From Legionella rubrilucens (GTDB taxonomy: Bacteria > Pseudomonadota > Gammaproteobacteria > Legionellales > Legionellaceae): DNA of 64,000 bases. The stretch spans positions 235,125 through 299,124 of the forward strand of contig NZ_LNYT01000007.1 of NCBI RefSeq assembly GCF_001468125.1, in the 5' to 3' direction. Position 1 is the stretch's first letter, and every line of letters begins with the position of its first letter. Position numbers and translations under genes: made by a program. Under the pieces are notes generated by a model, which worked only from the letters and a program-made list of their open reading frames with translations, had not been told where the DNA came from and did not search any database. Shown one piece after another: positions 1 to 9,654 of this stretch.

Positions 1-257
1 GGGTATTCATCACCAGTCAGAACCATGGCTTTGCAGTGGAGGAAGCCAGTTTACCGGATTGCCTTGAAATCACGCACCGCTCACTGTTTGATAACAGCTT
101 ACAGGGTATCCGACACAAGACCAAACCCGCTCTGGCTTTTCAGGGGCATCCGGAAGCAAGTCCAGGCCCGCATGAAATTGAAATCATTTTCGATGAATTT
201 GTCACTATGATGGATTCAAATCATAAAACCAATTTAGGGAGAACAGGTAGTGAGTAA
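1..257 (+). CDS. carA: carbamoyl-phosphate synthase small subunit, 3' end (partial)
   Basis: Only the C-terminal 84 or so residues are in the window, read in the frame whose first whole codon is at base 3. CarA is the glutamine amidotransferase subunit that feeds ammonia to CarB for carbamoyl phosphate, the entry to arginine and pyrimidine synthesis. The stretch SQNHGF, then [13 protein letters not shown] and the end motif [12 protein letters not shown] are typical of class I amidotransferase domains of CarA; His and Glu of the GHPE motif are catalytic residues. The tail after EFVTMM is longer than usual and runs 8 bases into metK, which suggests translational coupling. No carB follows. Confidence 0.9.
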   Translation, partial: VFITSQNHGFAVEEASLPDCLEITHRSLFDNSLQGIRHKTKPALAFQGHPEASPGPHEIEIIFDEFVTMMDSNHKTNLGRTGSE

Positions 258-1398
258 TTTTCACGTTTTTACTTCGGAATCCGTTTCAGAAGGCCATCCG
301 GATAAGATTGCGGATCAGATTTCCGATGCGATTTTAGATGCCATTTTAGCCAAAGATCCCAAAGCCCGTGTGGCGTGCGAAACCCTGGTAAAGACCGGTA
401 TGGTGTTAGTCGGCGGGGAAATTACTACCACCGCCTGGGTCGATGTGGAAGAAATCACCCGAGGCGTTATTCGCGACATCGGTTACAACAGTTCGGAGAT
501 GGGTTTTGATTGGGCGTCCTGTGCCGTGTTGTGCGCGATCGGTAAACAGTCTCCCGACATCGCTCAGGGTGTGGACAATCAGGAAACCAAAATACTCGGC
601 GCCGGTGATCAGGGGCTGATGTTCGGTTATGCCAGCCGTGAAACCGATGTGTTTATGCCGGCTCCTATCGCCTACTCCCATCGCCTGATGGCAAAGCAGG
701 CGCAGATGCGGAAAGAAAGGAAATTACCCTGGTTGCGTCCTGATGCCAAATGCCAGTTGACCATGCGCTATGAGCAGGGCAAACCGGTGGCCATCGATAC
801 CATCGTGTTCTCTACCCAGCATGCTCCCGATATCAGTCACAAGGAATTATGCGAAGCCGTCCGTGAAGAAATCATCAAGCCGATTTTACCGGCTGAATGG
901 TTAACGCCGTCAACCCGCTATTTTATTAATCCCACAGGCCGTTTTGTAATCGGCGGACCATTAGGGGATTGTGGTTTGACCGGACGAAAAATTATTGTGG
1001 ATACCTATGGCGGCATGGCACGCCATGGCGGCGGATGTTTCTCTGGTAAGGACCCGTCCAAAGTAGATCGTTCTGCTGCTTATGCTGCTCGTCACGTGGC
1101 TAAAAACCTGGTGGCTGCCGGCATTGCTGACAAATGCGAAATTCAGGTTTCTTATGCAATCGGCGTGGCGGAGCCCACGTCCATCAGCATCGACACCTAC
1201 AATACCGGACGTTTATCCAATGACACCATCATTGATTTGATCAATACGCACTTCGATTTAACGCCGCAGGGGATTATTGATCATCACGATTTGCTGCGCC
1301 CCATTTATCGGCAGACAGCCGCGTATGGTCACTATGGCCGCAATGATCTTCCCTGGGAGCGTCTGGACAAAGTCGATGCCCTTAAAAGAGCACTGTAA
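250..1398 (+). CDS. metK: S-adenosylmethionine synthetase
   Basis: Makes S-adenosylmethionine from methionine and ATP in the cytoplasm. The 382 residues match the family length. Visible landmarks are the N-terminal [20 protein letters not shown], the ATP motif [12 protein letters not shown] near residue 120, and the phosphate-binding loop [19 protein letters not shown] near residue 260, where Cys replaces the usual Ala. Translation starts at GTG, preceded by a GGGAGA-like ribosome site and overlapping the carA stop by 8 bases. ahcY lies downstream after a strong hairpin, so supply and recycling of the methyl donor are adjacent. Confidence 0.97.
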   Translation: MSNFHVFTSESVSEGHPDKIADQISDAILDAILAKDPKARVACETLVKTGMVLVGGEITTTAWVDVEEITRGVIRDIGYNSSEMGFDWASCAVLCAIGKQSPDIAQGVDNQETKILGAGDQGLMFGYASRETDVFMPAPIAYSHRLMAKQAQMRKERKLPWLRPDAKCQLTMRYEQGKPVAIDTIVFSTQHAPDISHKELCEAVREEIIKPILPAEWLTPSTRYFINPTGRFVIGGPLGDCGLTGRKIIVDTYGGMARHGGGCFSGKDPSKVDRSAAYAARHVAKNLVAAGIADKCEIQVSYAIGVAEPTSISIDTYNTGRLSNDTIIDLINTHFDLTPQGIIDHHDLLRPIYRQTAAYGHYGRNDLPWERLDKVDALKRAL

Positions 1399-1408
1399 TT
1401 AAGCAACG

Positions 1409-1435
1409 GCCTGTTGCCTTGGCAACAGGCTTTTT
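1409..1435 (+). terminator. rho-independent terminator after metK
   Basis: A perfect inverted repeat (1409-1418 with 1421-1430) is followed at once by five T (1431-1435). It lies between metK and ahcY, only 22 bases before the ahcY start, so it could also act as an attenuator of read-through into ahcY. No SAM or SAH riboswitch fold was recognised around it. Confidence 0.75.
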
Positions 1436-1457
1436 AGTCGTGAGAAAGGATAATCAC

Positions 1458-2780
1458 ATGAAACACATCGATGCATTGAGTACGCCTCGTGTCGGTCAGG
1501 ATTTTAAAGTGGCTGATATTTCCTTAGCCGCCTGGGGCCGCAAAGAAATAGCCATTGCTGAAACTGAAATGCCAGGCTTGATGGCCTTACGTCAGGAATT
1601 TGCCAAAACTCAACCCCTGAAGGGGGCAAGGATTGCCGGCTGCCTGCACATGACTATTCAGACCGCCGTGTTAATCGAAACCCTGATTGCCCTGGGCGCA
1701 GAGGTGCGTTGGTCTTCCTGTAATATCTTTTCCACCCAGGATCAGGCGGCTGCGGCAATTGCGGCGAGCGGCGTTCAGGTATTTGCCTGGAAGGGAGAAA
1801 CGGAAGAAGAATACTGGTGGTGCGTGGAGCAAACCATCCGCGGGCCTGATGGCTGGGAACCGAACCTCCTGCTGGATGACGGCGGCGATTTGACTCAGGT
1901 GATGCACGAAAAATACCCCGAACTGTTAAAGAACGTGCGAGGCGTTTCTGAGGAAACCACAACTGGCGTGGCCCGTCTGTATGAAATGGCTAAACAACAT
2001 CAGCTCAAAATCCCGGCCATCAATGTCAATAATGCAGTAACCAAGTCAAAATTCGATAATCTTTACGGGTGCCGAGAATCCCTGCTGGATGGATTAAAGC
2101 GCGCCACGGATGTCATGATTGCCGGTAAAGTGGCGATTGTCCTGGGTTATGGCGATGTGGGCAAGGGGTGTGCGCAAGCCTTGAGAGGCCAGGGGGCAAC
2201 CGTCTATATCAGTGAAATTGATCCGATCTGCGCACTGCAGGCAGCCATGGAAGGCTATCGAGTGGTTACCCTGGATGATGTGGCTCACGAAGTCGATATT
2301 GTTGTCAGTGCCACAGGCAATTACCATGTGGTGACCCATGACCATCTGTTACGGATGCGCAATCAGGCCATTGTTTGTAATATTGGCCATTTTGATTCAG
2401 AAATTGACATACAAAGCCTGCGCCAATACCGCTGGGAGAATATAAAACCGCAGGTGGACCATGTTATATTTCCAGACGGCAAGCGTCTGATTATTCTGGC
2501 GGAAGGTCGTTTGGTTAACCTGGGTTGTGCGACCGGACACCCCAGTTTTGTCATGTCCACGTCCTTCACCAATCAGGTTTTAGCTCAAATTGAATTATTT
2601 CAGCACAGTGACCACTACGAGCATCAGGTGTACGTGTTACCCAAACACCTGGATGAAAAGGTCGCTCGTCTGCATTTGGACCGCATTGGCGCTAAATTAA
2701 CGCAATTGACCCGTGAGCAGGCCGATTATATTGGTGTCGCTGTGAATGGGCCGTATAAGCCGGATCATTATCGTTATTAA
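1458..2780 (+). CDS. ahcY: adenosylhomocysteinase
   Basis: Hydrolyses S-adenosylhomocysteine to adenosine and homocysteine, removing the product inhibitor of methyltransferases; NAD-dependent. The 440-residue product shows the N-terminal substrate domain with [17 protein letters not shown], the Lys/Asp segment [15 protein letters not shown], the NAD-binding loop GYGDVGKG and the C-terminal KPDHYRY ending that is diagnostic of the family. The ATG at 1458 is chosen because AGAAAGGA precedes it; an upstream in-frame extension exists but has no support. It is followed by a strong hairpin. Together with metK it forms the activated methyl cycle. Confidence 0.97.
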   Translation: MKHIDALSTPRVGQDFKVADISLAAWGRKEIAIAETEMPGLMALRQEFAKTQPLKGARIAGCLHMTIQTAVLIETLIALGAEVRWSSCNIFSTQDQAAAAIAASGVQVFAWKGETEEEYWWCVEQTIRGPDGWEPNLLLDDGGDLTQVMHEKYPELLKNVRGVSEETTTGVARLYEMAKQHQLKIPAINVNNAVTKSKFDNLYGCRESLLDGLKRATDVMIAGKVAIVLGYGDVGKGCAQALRGQGATVYISEIDPICALQAAMEGYRVVTLDDVAHEVDIVVSATGNYHVVTHDHLLRMRNQAIVCNIGHFDSEIDIQSLRQYRWENIKPQVDHVIFPDGKRLIILAEGRLVNLGCATGHPSFVMSTSFTNQVLAQIELFQHSDHYEHQVYVLPKHLDEKVARLHLDRIGAKLTQLTREQADYIGVAVNGPYKPDHYRY

Positions 2781-2790
2781 TTCGTTTCTT

Positions 2791-2817
2791 ACTCCCTTTG
2801 GCGATGCCAAAGGGAGT
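2791..2817 (+). terminator. terminator hairpin after ahcY
   Basis: A perfect 12-base inverted repeat (2791-2802 and 2806-2817) with a 3-base loop lies 10 bases after the ahcY stop. The following bases GCTTCCTG are only weakly T-rich, so termination efficiency is uncertain. Confidence 0.6.
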
Positions 2818-2873
2818 GCTTCCTGCCTGAAGAAAGACCTGTTGCTTAACCGAATACCACGTAATTAATGCTC

Positions 2874-2902
2874 TTGTTGTCAAAAACAAACTTCTGTACA
2901 CT
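2874..2902 (+). promoter_or_regulatory. putative sigma-70 promoter of the S8 protease
   Basis: TTGTTG at 2874-2879 and TACACT at 2897-2902 are separated by 17 bases, and TG lies directly before the -10 element. The protease ATG is at 2934, giving a short leader with a good AGGAGA ribosome site at 2921-2926. Pattern match only. Confidence 0.4.
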
Positions 2903-2933
2903 CAGCGGCTTATTGACGCAAGGAGATGGACAA

Positions 2934-4604
2934 ATGCGATATCAAACAAGACTTATTGGATGCACCCTGCTGGCTTTGGCTCACGGGGCATGTGCTTCAC
3001 CCGAAGCCCATGATGTGCGGGTCATTATTAAATACAAGCACCCCATGGTGTTAAGTAGCCTGCAAAAGCAGTTAACCCAGCAATTGCATGCGCCTGTAAA
3101 AACCTTAACGCCCATGGCGAATGGCGCTTATGTACTGTCCATCCCGGCAACCGAACTAAAACAGGCCAACTCCCAGGGTGATGCAACGGATTGGGTATTG
3201 GCAACGCTTCGCCACAATCCCGAGATCCAATATGCCGTCAAAGACCGGGTGGGCCATTTTAAACCGATGAACCAACCGGCTGACAGCGACGACATCCTAT
3301 TATCCCATGAGTTGCAATGGGATGAGTTTTCAGCGCCCGCCGGGGTCATGCTGGAATCTGCCGCCGGTAAACGCGACGGTGCCTGGGCCTATACAACGGG
3401 CGAGGCGCACTTCCCCGTGGTCGTTGCTGTTTTAGATACCGGGGTGGCTTTAAATCCCAGCCTGGTGGATAACCTCACCAAAGACGAGGATGGTGAGGTG
3501 TGGGGATGGAATTTTGCCGGCAACAACCGTGATGTACGTGATGAAAGGAATTCTTACCATGGTACGCATGTCGCAGGGACAATAGCCGGTTACGGTGAGG
3601 TGATGAACGGCATAGGCGTTCATCTCAAAGTACTACCGGTGAAAATACCGGATGCCAGCGGCATGTATTATGAAAGCCAGGTGGTGAATGCCATCTATTG
3701 GTCAGTTGGCGGCGATGTGCCTGGCGTACCGCATAATCCTTACCCTGCCAAAGTATTGAATATGAGCTTTGGTGTGGATGAGGAACCTGGCAAAGAGATC
3801 GATCACTGCGATGAAGCCCTACAGGAAGCCCTGGCTTTCGCCCGCAAACAAGGGGCTGTAGTTGCGGCAGCCGCAGGCAATAACAACCGTTGGGAGCATT
3901 ACAGTGCGCCGGCGGTGTGTAATCACACCATGAAGGTTGCCTCAACAGGACCTGAAGGCTTGCGTGCCTATTATTCCAATTACGGACCGAGCATCACTTA
4001 TGCAGCGCCGGGCGGGGACGCACGTTACGGCAAGACGGGCTCCATTCTGTCAACGGTGAATCCTGGCGGCGGCTATCAGGGTTCGGGATTTGATTTCTAT
4101 CAAGGCACCAGCATGGCTTCTCCGCATGCAGCGGGTATTGCTGCGTTGATTTACGCAGTTAAAAACAGCGACATTACTCCCGAGCAGGTCGAACAGCTTC
4201 TCTTTACCACCACCCATGCCTTTGGCGAAAGCCGCGATGCCAACAAATCCTGCATCGGCAAAAAGCCTTGCGGCCACGGTATCCTGGATGCTCATCAGGC
4301 CATAAAAGCCGCATTAGCCAATTACGATGTGGTCTTTACAGCCCCCGCTGGACAAAACCTCGGATTGGTTTCCTGTGCCGGAGGTGCTTTGCAGGCTCAA
4401 CAAAAAACGTTAACCACCGCAAAAGCTCACTGGCAACAACTGGAAGCTTCCTGCCAGGACGAAGGTAATTACCAATTGCCCAGAGTAGAGCAGAATGGCG
4501 AACAGATTGTGGCTGTGTATGGTAAAACCCGTTATCAGTTGGATAAATCATCCTTCAAACGCTGCGAGGTCATTGGTTTCGACGGTGTGGGTTGCTATTT
4601 CTAA
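2934..4604 (+). CDS. secreted subtilisin-like (S8) serine protease
   Basis: A 556-residue exported protease. The first 22 or so residues are a signal peptide (MRYQTRLIG then hydrophobic, cleavage probably after GACA). A propeptide-like region of about 110 residues follows. The S8 catalytic triad is complete: Asp in VAVLDTGV near residue 160, His in HGTHVAGT near 205, Ser in GTSMASPHAAG near 395, with the oxyanion Asn in AAAAGNN. The C-terminal 100 residues are Cys-containing and not recognised. The start at 2934 is set by AGGAGATGGACAA just upstream; a longer reading frame from 2868 lacks such a site. Probably degrades extracellular or host protein; substrate unknown. Confidence 0.9.
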   Translation: MRYQTRLIGCTLLALAHGACASPEAHDVRVIIKYKHPMVLSSLQKQLTQQLHAPVKTLTPMANGAYVLSIPATELKQANSQGDATDWVLATLRHNPEIQYAVKDRVGHFKPMNQPADSDDILLSHELQWDEFSAPAGVMLESAAGKRDGAWAYTTGEAHFPVVVAVLDTGVALNPSLVDNLTKDEDGEVWGWNFAGNNRDVRDERNSYHGTHVAGTIAGYGEVMNGIGVHLKVLPVKIPDASGMYYESQVVNAIYWSVGGDVPGVPHNPYPAKVLNMSFGVDEEPGKEIDHCDEALQEALAFARKQGAVVAAAAGNNNRWEHYSAPAVCNHTMKVASTGPEGLRAYYSNYGPSITYAAPGGDARYGKTGSILSTVNPGGGYQGSGFDFYQGTSMASPHAAGIAALIYAVKNSDITPEQVEQLLFTTTHAFGESRDANKSCIGKKPCGHGILDAHQAIKAALANYDVVFTAPAGQNLGLVSCAGGALQAQQKTLTTAKAHWQQLEASCQDEGNYQLPRVEQNGEQIVAVYGKTRYQLDKSSFKRCEVIGFDGVGCYF

Positions 4605-4616
4605 ATACAGATGCTC

Positions 4617-5041
4617 ATCCCGAATACCCTGTCATGCCCGCGCAAGGCGGGCATCCATGAGCCAAGGCACTGAACCTTTCTTACCACCTGAGCTATCCAA
4701 ATACCCTGTCATGCCCGCGCAAGGCGGGCATCCATGAGCCAAGGCACTGAACTTTTCTTACCACCTGAGCCATCCGAACACCCTGTCATGCCCGCGTAAG
4801 GCGGGCATCCATGAGCCAAGGCACTGAACTTTTCTTACCACCTGAGCTATCCAAATACCCTGTCATGCCCGCGTATGGCGGGCATCCATGAGCAGGCACT
4901 GAACTTTTCTTACCACCTGAGCTATCCAAATACCCTGTCATGCCCGCGTAAGGCGGGCATCCATGAGCAGGGCACTGAACTTTTCTAATCGCCTGAGCTA
5001 TCCGATACCCTGTCATGCCCGCGTAAGGCGGGCATCCATGG
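4617..5041. repeat. tandem array of six 75-77 bp palindrome-bearing repeats
   Basis: The word CCCTGTCATGCCCGCG begins at 4627, 4704, 4781, 4858, 4933 and 5008, so the periods are 77, 77, 77, 75 and 75. Each unit carries the palindrome ATGCCCGC-GTAAG-GCGGGCAT and a spacer with GCACTGAACTTTTC and CACCTGAGCTATCC. The array fills the gap between the convergent protease and RND genes. A single related copy is at 50765-50794. The core resembles the short GCGGG/CCCGC dispersed repeats of other proteobacteria, such as dRS3 of Neisseria. Reading frames inside it are repeat artefacts. Confidence 0.9.
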
Positions 5042-5048
5042 GTGTGCA

Positions 5049-8000
5049 CTAGGCTTTATATTTTGCGGCTTCAGTTTCTTTAATAATCGGTTGATGATGT
5101 ACTTTCACCGCGCCTGCAGTCTCCGCCGGTTGGCGTTGTGACAGCAGACAGTAGGCAAAGGGAACGACATACAGCGAGAAAAACGTACCCACGCTCATGC
5201 CGCCCAGAATGACAATACCCAGTTGACGTCGGCTTTCAGCGCCAGCGCCAAAAGCTAACGCCAGAGGCAATGCGCCGAGCAGCATGGCCATGGTGGTCAT
5301 CAGAATAGGACGTAAACGGGCCTCGGAACTGGTTAATACGGCGGTTAATTTATCCCGGCCCTGTTGCAGTTGTTGATTGGCAAATTCAGTGATCATGATG
5401 CCATGTTTGGTGACAAGGCCTATCAAGGTCACCATGCCGATGTTGGTGTAAATCGACAGACTTTCACCGCAAAGGAAAAGAACCAGTGCCGCACCCGCCA
5501 GTGACAGTGGAACGCTCAATAAAACGATTAAAGGATCGGTAAAACTTTCAAATTGGGCAGCCAACACCAGGTAAATGAATAAAAGCGCCAGCAAAAAGGC
5601 CGACAAACTGCTTCCTGATGATTCAAGATAATCTTTAATGGCTCCGGTAAAGTGGTATTGAATATCCTCAGGGAGGTACTCTTTAAGCAGATGTTCCACC
5701 GTTGAGACAACCGTGCTTACACGGGCATTGGGCGCCAGTTCGGCGGTGATGATGGCAGAGCGCTGTCGGTTTAAATGCGGCAGGCTGTCAGGACCGATGC
5801 TGTTGTTGACCTCAACCAGGGTCGACAAAGGAATCATGCGGCCACGCCCGCTCTGCACATAGAGTTTATTCAGGATGGCAATGTCACTGCGCTGTGCCTG
5901 CTGCAATTGCAGAATCACTTTATAAGCCTGACCATCGTAATTAAAATTAACCGGGTTGTTACCGCCAAGCATGGTCGAAAGCAATTCGGCGATGTCAGCA
6001 AGATTCACTTCCAGGTCAGCGGCCAACTGGCGATTAATGGTGATGTCCACCTGTTCGCTGTCCAAAGCCAGATTATTTTTGACATGGCGCAACAGGGGAT
6101 CATGGGACAAGCGCTTGACCAAACCCGCACTGACTTCATTGAGTCGTAAATACGAGGTGTTGCTGACTAAAGCCAGACTGAACTGACTGTTGCCGCCGCT
6201 GCGATGGCCTAAGGGATTAGGGCTGACAGGAAAGACATTAATGCCGGGAATTTTCTGCATTTTGTCGCTTAAATCCTGACTGATTTCCTTTTGCGAGCGT
6301 GAACGTTGACTCCAGGGGGCCAATTTCAGAAGGGTAAAGGCTGAAGCGGGTTTAATGGAGACCATGTAAGCCACTTTTTCGGGAATGGATTCGTAAACGG
6401 CTTCCAGCTCGCGGGTGTAATAATCGGTATACGAGGTGCTGGAATTGGTTGGCGAACTGACGGGCCCGATAATATAAGCCTGATCTTCAACCGGAGCAAT
6501 TTCAGCGCCAAGCGTTTGATAAGACAAAGTCCCTGCGCCTGCCAAAACCAGCAATGATAAAACCAGAATAACGGGTTTTTGCAAGGTGTTTTTCAGGTTG
6601 CGCCGATAAGCATTGCCGAGGCGGGTGAATTGTTTATCCAGCCACTTCTGGTAGGCGGAATCCTCTTTCTTCATTAACCTTGAGCACATCATGGGAGAGA
6701 GACTTAAGGCAATGATGCCTGAATAAATCACGGTCAAGGCCAGGGTGAAGCCGAATTGTAAAAATAATTTCCCGGTGAAACCGGAAACAAACCCCATGGG
6801 GGCATAAACAGCGCCAAGGGTCAGGGTCATGGCGATGACGGCAAACCGGATTTCATTGCTGCCCTGAATGGCGGCCTGCATCACCGTCAGCCCAGCCTCC
6901 ATGTGGCGGTGGCAGTTTTCGAGAATGACAATGGCATCATCGACGACCAGGCCAATGGCCAGAACCATTGCCAGCAAGGTCAGTGAATTTAATTCAAACC
7001 CCAGCCAATACATGGGCCAGAAGGTGCAGATGAGGCAGATGGGAATGGTAATGATGGGAATGAGCGAAGCCCTTAGGGAGCCTAGAAATAAAAACACGAC
7101 AAAGCCGACAAAAAGAGCGGCCTCGATGAAGGTTTTATACACCTGACGGATTGATTCCTTAATGAAATGGGTGGAATCAAAAATAACCTCGGCTTGAAAT
7201 CCGACCGGTAAGGTTGGACGCAGGCGCTTAAGCTCCTGATTAATGGCTTTCGCCACGTCGACCGGGTTGGCGGTGGACTGAGCGAGAATGGCTAAGCCCA
7301 CGGCGGGTTTACCATTAACTCGCAGCAGGTTATCTTCATTTTCACTGCCTACCTTAACGATAGCCACTTCGCCCAGACGAATCAGTTGGTTGTTGCGTTT
7401 GGCAATCACCAGATCAGCAAAATGTTTAACGTTTTGAATTCGAGCATGGGTGACCACCGTGTAATAGCGATTTTTGCTTTTGATTTGTCCGCTTGGCACA
7501 TCGATGTTCTGCTGGGTCAGCGTTTTTTTAATGTCCGCCACGGTAATGCCCCGGGCGGCCATTTTGACTGGATCCAGCGCGATTTTTACCGCGTAATCAC
7601 GCGCGCCGTGATAAATCACCTCACCGACTCCCTGAATTTCCTGCAATTGCGGTTTAATATTGCGGGTGATGTAATCGGTCAATTCCAGTGCGTTTTTATT
7701 GGGATCGTGAAAAGCAATGACCACCACCGGGTTGGCATCATCATCGTTTTTGCTGACTGTTGGCGCTTCACTGCCCAGGGGAAGGCGGGGCTGAAGTGCT
7801 GACATTTTATTTCGTATTTCATTCACTGCTTCATTAATATCGACACCCAATTGAAATTCAACATTGACGCGGCTTTTGCTGAGCAGGCTGGTTGAGCGAA
7901 TCAGATCCACCCCAGGCACACTGGTGAGAATATTCTCGACAGGAATGGTGATTTCCTTTTCAATCAGATCCGGACTCGCTCCATCAAACGTGGTCATGAT

Positions 8001-8138
8001 CGTTACCACGGGTTTATCAATGTTGGGCAAATGGCGTACCGGCAATTGATTAAAATGCAATAAACCGGTGATGACCAGCAACAAAGTCAGGACGATGGTG
8101 AAGACAGGGCGCCTGATGCAGCGCTCGGGAAAAGTCAC
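5049..8138 (-). CDS. RND efflux transporter permease (HAE-1/AcrB type)
   Basis: A 1029-residue inner-membrane proton/drug antiporter, the usual length for AcrB-like pumps. It has two homologous halves with 12 predicted membrane helices and two large periplasmic loops. The proton relay is visible: the Asp pair in GLVVDDAIVILEN in the fourth helix and Lys in GLVTKHGIMITEF in the tenth. Start ATG overlaps the stop of the upstream adaptor gene by 4 bases, so the two are translationally coupled. No outer-membrane TolC partner is encoded next to it, as is common. Substrate range cannot be told from sequence. Confidence 0.93.
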   Translation of the reverse strand: MTFPERCIRRPVFTIVLTLLLVITGLLHFNQLPVRHLPNIDKPVVTIMTTFDGASPDLIEKEITIPVENILTSVPGVDLIRSTSLLSKSRVNVEFQLGVDINEAVNEIRNKMSALQPRLPLGSEAPTVSKNDDDANPVVVIAFHDPNKNALELTDYITRNIKPQLQEIQGVGEVIYHGARDYAVKIALDPVKMAARGITVADIKKTLTQQNIDVPSGQIKSKNRYYTVVTHARIQNVKHFADLVIAKRNNQLIRLGEVAIVKVGSENEDNLLRVNGKPAVGLAILAQSTANPVDVAKAINQELKRLRPTLPVGFQAEVIFDSTHFIKESIRQVYKTFIEAALFVGFVVFLFLGSLRASLIPIITIPICLICTFWPMYWLGFELNSLTLLAMVLAIGLVVDDAIVILENCHRHMEAGLTVMQAAIQGSNEIRFAVIAMTLTLGAVYAPMGFVSGFTGKLFLQFGFTLALTVIYSGIIALSLSPMMCSRLMKKEDSAYQKWLDKQFTRLGNAYRRNLKNTLQKPVILVLSLLVLAGAGTLSYQTLGAEIAPVEDQAYIIGPVSSPTNSSTSYTDYYTRELEAVYESIPEKVAYMVSIKPASAFTLLKLAPWSQRSRSQKEISQDLSDKMQKIPGINVFPVSPNPLGHRSGGNSQFSLALVSNTSYLRLNEVSAGLVKRLSHDPLLRHVKNNLALDSEQVDITINRQLAADLEVNLADIAELLSTMLGGNNPVNFNYDGQAYKVILQLQQAQRSDIAILNKLYVQSGRGRMIPLSTLVEVNNSIGPDSLPHLNRQRSAIITAELAPNARVSTVVSTVEHLLKEYLPEDIQYHFTGAIKDYLESSGSSLSAFLLALLFIYLVLAAQFESFTDPLIVLLSVPLSLAGAALVLFLCGESLSIYTNIGMVTLIGLVTKHGIMITEFANQQLQQGRDKLTAVLTSSEARLRPILMTTMAMLLGALPLALAFGAGAESRRQLGIVILGGMSVGTFFSLYVVPFAYCLLSQRQPAETAGAVKVHHQPIIKETEAAKYKA

Positions 8139-9193
8139 GGGGCACCATGGGCAACAGCGACCACGCGGCTCCCTTCTTTAAGCTTGTGTTGTCCGCGAAT
8201 AATGACGACATCATCAGGGTTTAAACCGCTGTTAATTTCGGTGAGCGCTTTATAGTGAGCGCCCGTTTGCACGCGTAGGGCGACTGCACGGCCTTCACGC
8301 AGGACAAAAACGCGTTGACCGTTGATGGTGGGGATAAGGCTTTCTTCCGGTACAAAAAGCCGTTTTTTCTCCTGACCTAACTGATGGCTGACGCGGACAA
8401 AGAGGCCGGCTGACAGGAGCTGCCTGTCGTTGTCAATTAAAGCTTCAACGGCAATCGTACGGGTTTCTTTGTCAATGGCCGGTGCAATGTAGTTAACGAC
8501 TCCCTTAAAGCTGTGTTTAGGGAAGGCTTCAGAAAAAACCCGCACCTGTTGTCCCAGTTTCAAACGGGTTAAAAACCGTTCGGGGAGGCTGTATTCAATA
8601 CGCAGCTGTTGATTGGCAATGAGGCGAACGAGGGGTTGTCCTACATTCACATACTGGCCGACGCTGACTTTTCTGGAGCCCAGGGTACCTGAAAAGGGTG
8701 CTTTCAAACGGAGTTTTGCCAATTGCGCCTCTTTCACCTTGACGCGGTTTTGCTTGTCTTTCAAGTCAGCGAGAACCTGATCCTGAGCCTGTTCGGAGGT
8801 CAGGCCGCGTTTAGCGAGCTCCGTTGTCCGTTTGTAATTGGTTTCGCTCAGTTCAAGATTGGCTTTTGCAGTCGCCAGTTCGCTTTTAAGAACAGTGTCA
8901 TCGAGCTGGATGAGCAGCGTCCCCTTTTTAACCTCCGTGCCCGGTTTGAAGTGAATGGCGGTAATCTGTCCGGCCAGTTCAGAACTGATGTCGATGTTGT
9001 CGACACTGGCTAGGGAACCCAGGGTTTCAAACTCTTCAGCAAACACCTTTTCTTTAACGCGGGAGACTTCCACGGTAATGGGTTTAGCCCGTGTGACCGC
9101 CGGCTGTTTGGCTTTTATCGGGTGAAAATAGAAATAACCGGCACCTGCCAGGGCCATGAAGCAGAAGAAGAGAAGTGTGAAACGAAATTTCAT
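8135..9193 (-). CDS. RND efflux periplasmic adaptor (membrane fusion protein)
   Basis: A 352-residue adaptor that bridges the RND permease and an outer-membrane channel. An N-terminal membrane anchor (FTLLFFCFMALAGAGYFYF) is followed by the barrel-sandwich half DISSELAGQITAIHFKPGTEV, an alpha hairpin from about 95 to 155, the second lipoyl half LKAPFSGTLGSRKVSVGQYV, and a beta-barrel domain. The ATG at 9193 is preferred; a GTG three codons upstream (9202) is possible. First gene of a two-gene operon with the permease. No regulator gene adjoins it. Confidence 0.9.
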   Translation of the reverse strand: MKFRFTLLFFCFMALAGAGYFYFHPIKAKQPAVTRAKPITVEVSRVKEKVFAEEFETLGSLASVDNIDISSELAGQITAIHFKPGTEVKKGTLLIQLDDTVLKSELATAKANLELSETNYKRTTELAKRGLTSEQAQDQVLADLKDKQNRVKVKEAQLAKLRLKAPFSGTLGSRKVSVGQYVNVGQPLVRLIANQQLRIEYSLPERFLTRLKLGQQVRVFSEAFPKHSFKGVVNYIAPAIDKETRTIAVEALIDNDRQLLSAGLFVRVSHQLGQEKKRLFVPEESLIPTINGQRVFVLREGRAVALRVQTGAHYKALTEINSGLNPDDVVIIRGQHKLKEGSRVVAVAHGAP

Positions 9194-9331
9194 GCCAGGC
9201 ACCGAGGATTAGATGGAGAAAAATTATAAAGCAATTTGCATTATTATTCAAAATTGGACGGCTGCTGGCCTTGTGTCTGGATAAGAGGTTATTTTGAGTC
9301 GGTTGCGGCCTCTGCCGCAACCCGGTGAGAC

Positions 9332-9634
9332 TTAGGCTTTGGTGCTGTCGTCTTCGGCAAGCCATTGATTGAGTGTGTCAATGATTTTTCGCGCCTGTTC
9401 ATTGCTTGAAATATTGAATTTGGACTTCATCCAATACTGATTGTTGCGTTTCTGATAGCGGCGAATGGAATATTTTACCGGACCATAAGCCTTTTGGGTA
9501 TTGTCCCAATCCTGGTAACGAAACAAAATGGTGGTCCACGCTCCTTTGGAAAGAATCTCCTTGCCCAGTTCTTTCGTGGTTTCCATGCCGTCATCAGCAA
9601 AGGCAATGGTTATTTCATCAATACTTTCAGCCAT
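9332..9634 (-). CDS. conserved hypothetical protein, 100 residues
   Basis: Not recognised as a named family. The product is a soluble, charged 100-residue protein without signal peptide or membrane segment. It starts MAESIDEITIAFADDGMET and contains a central aromatic part (TTILFRYQDWD, GPVKYSIRRYQKR) followed by a helical C-terminus that ends WLAEDDSTKA. It looks like a compact alpha/beta fold. It stands alone between the RND operon and a DUF2845-like gene on the same strand, with 20 bases between its start and the next gene's stop, so the two could share a transcript. Judged real from composition and position. Confidence 0.65.
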   Translation of the reverse strand: MAESIDEITIAFADDGMETTKELGKEILSKGAWTTILFRYQDWDNTQKAYGPVKYSIRRYQKRNNQYWMKSKFNISSNEQARKIIDTLNQWLAEDDSTKA

Positions 9635-9654
9635 TCATACTATCCCGATAAAAT

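Noticed and set aside
1401-1457. SAM or SAH riboswitch before ahcY
   Set aside because: Only a simple terminator hairpin is present; the 22 bases between it and the ahcY start leave no room for a known aptamer.
4786-5049. 87-residue reading frame on the minus strand with repeated GCPPYAGMTGY
   Set aside because: It is the translation of the tandem palindromic repeat; the protein repeats follow the DNA period and no ribosome site exists.
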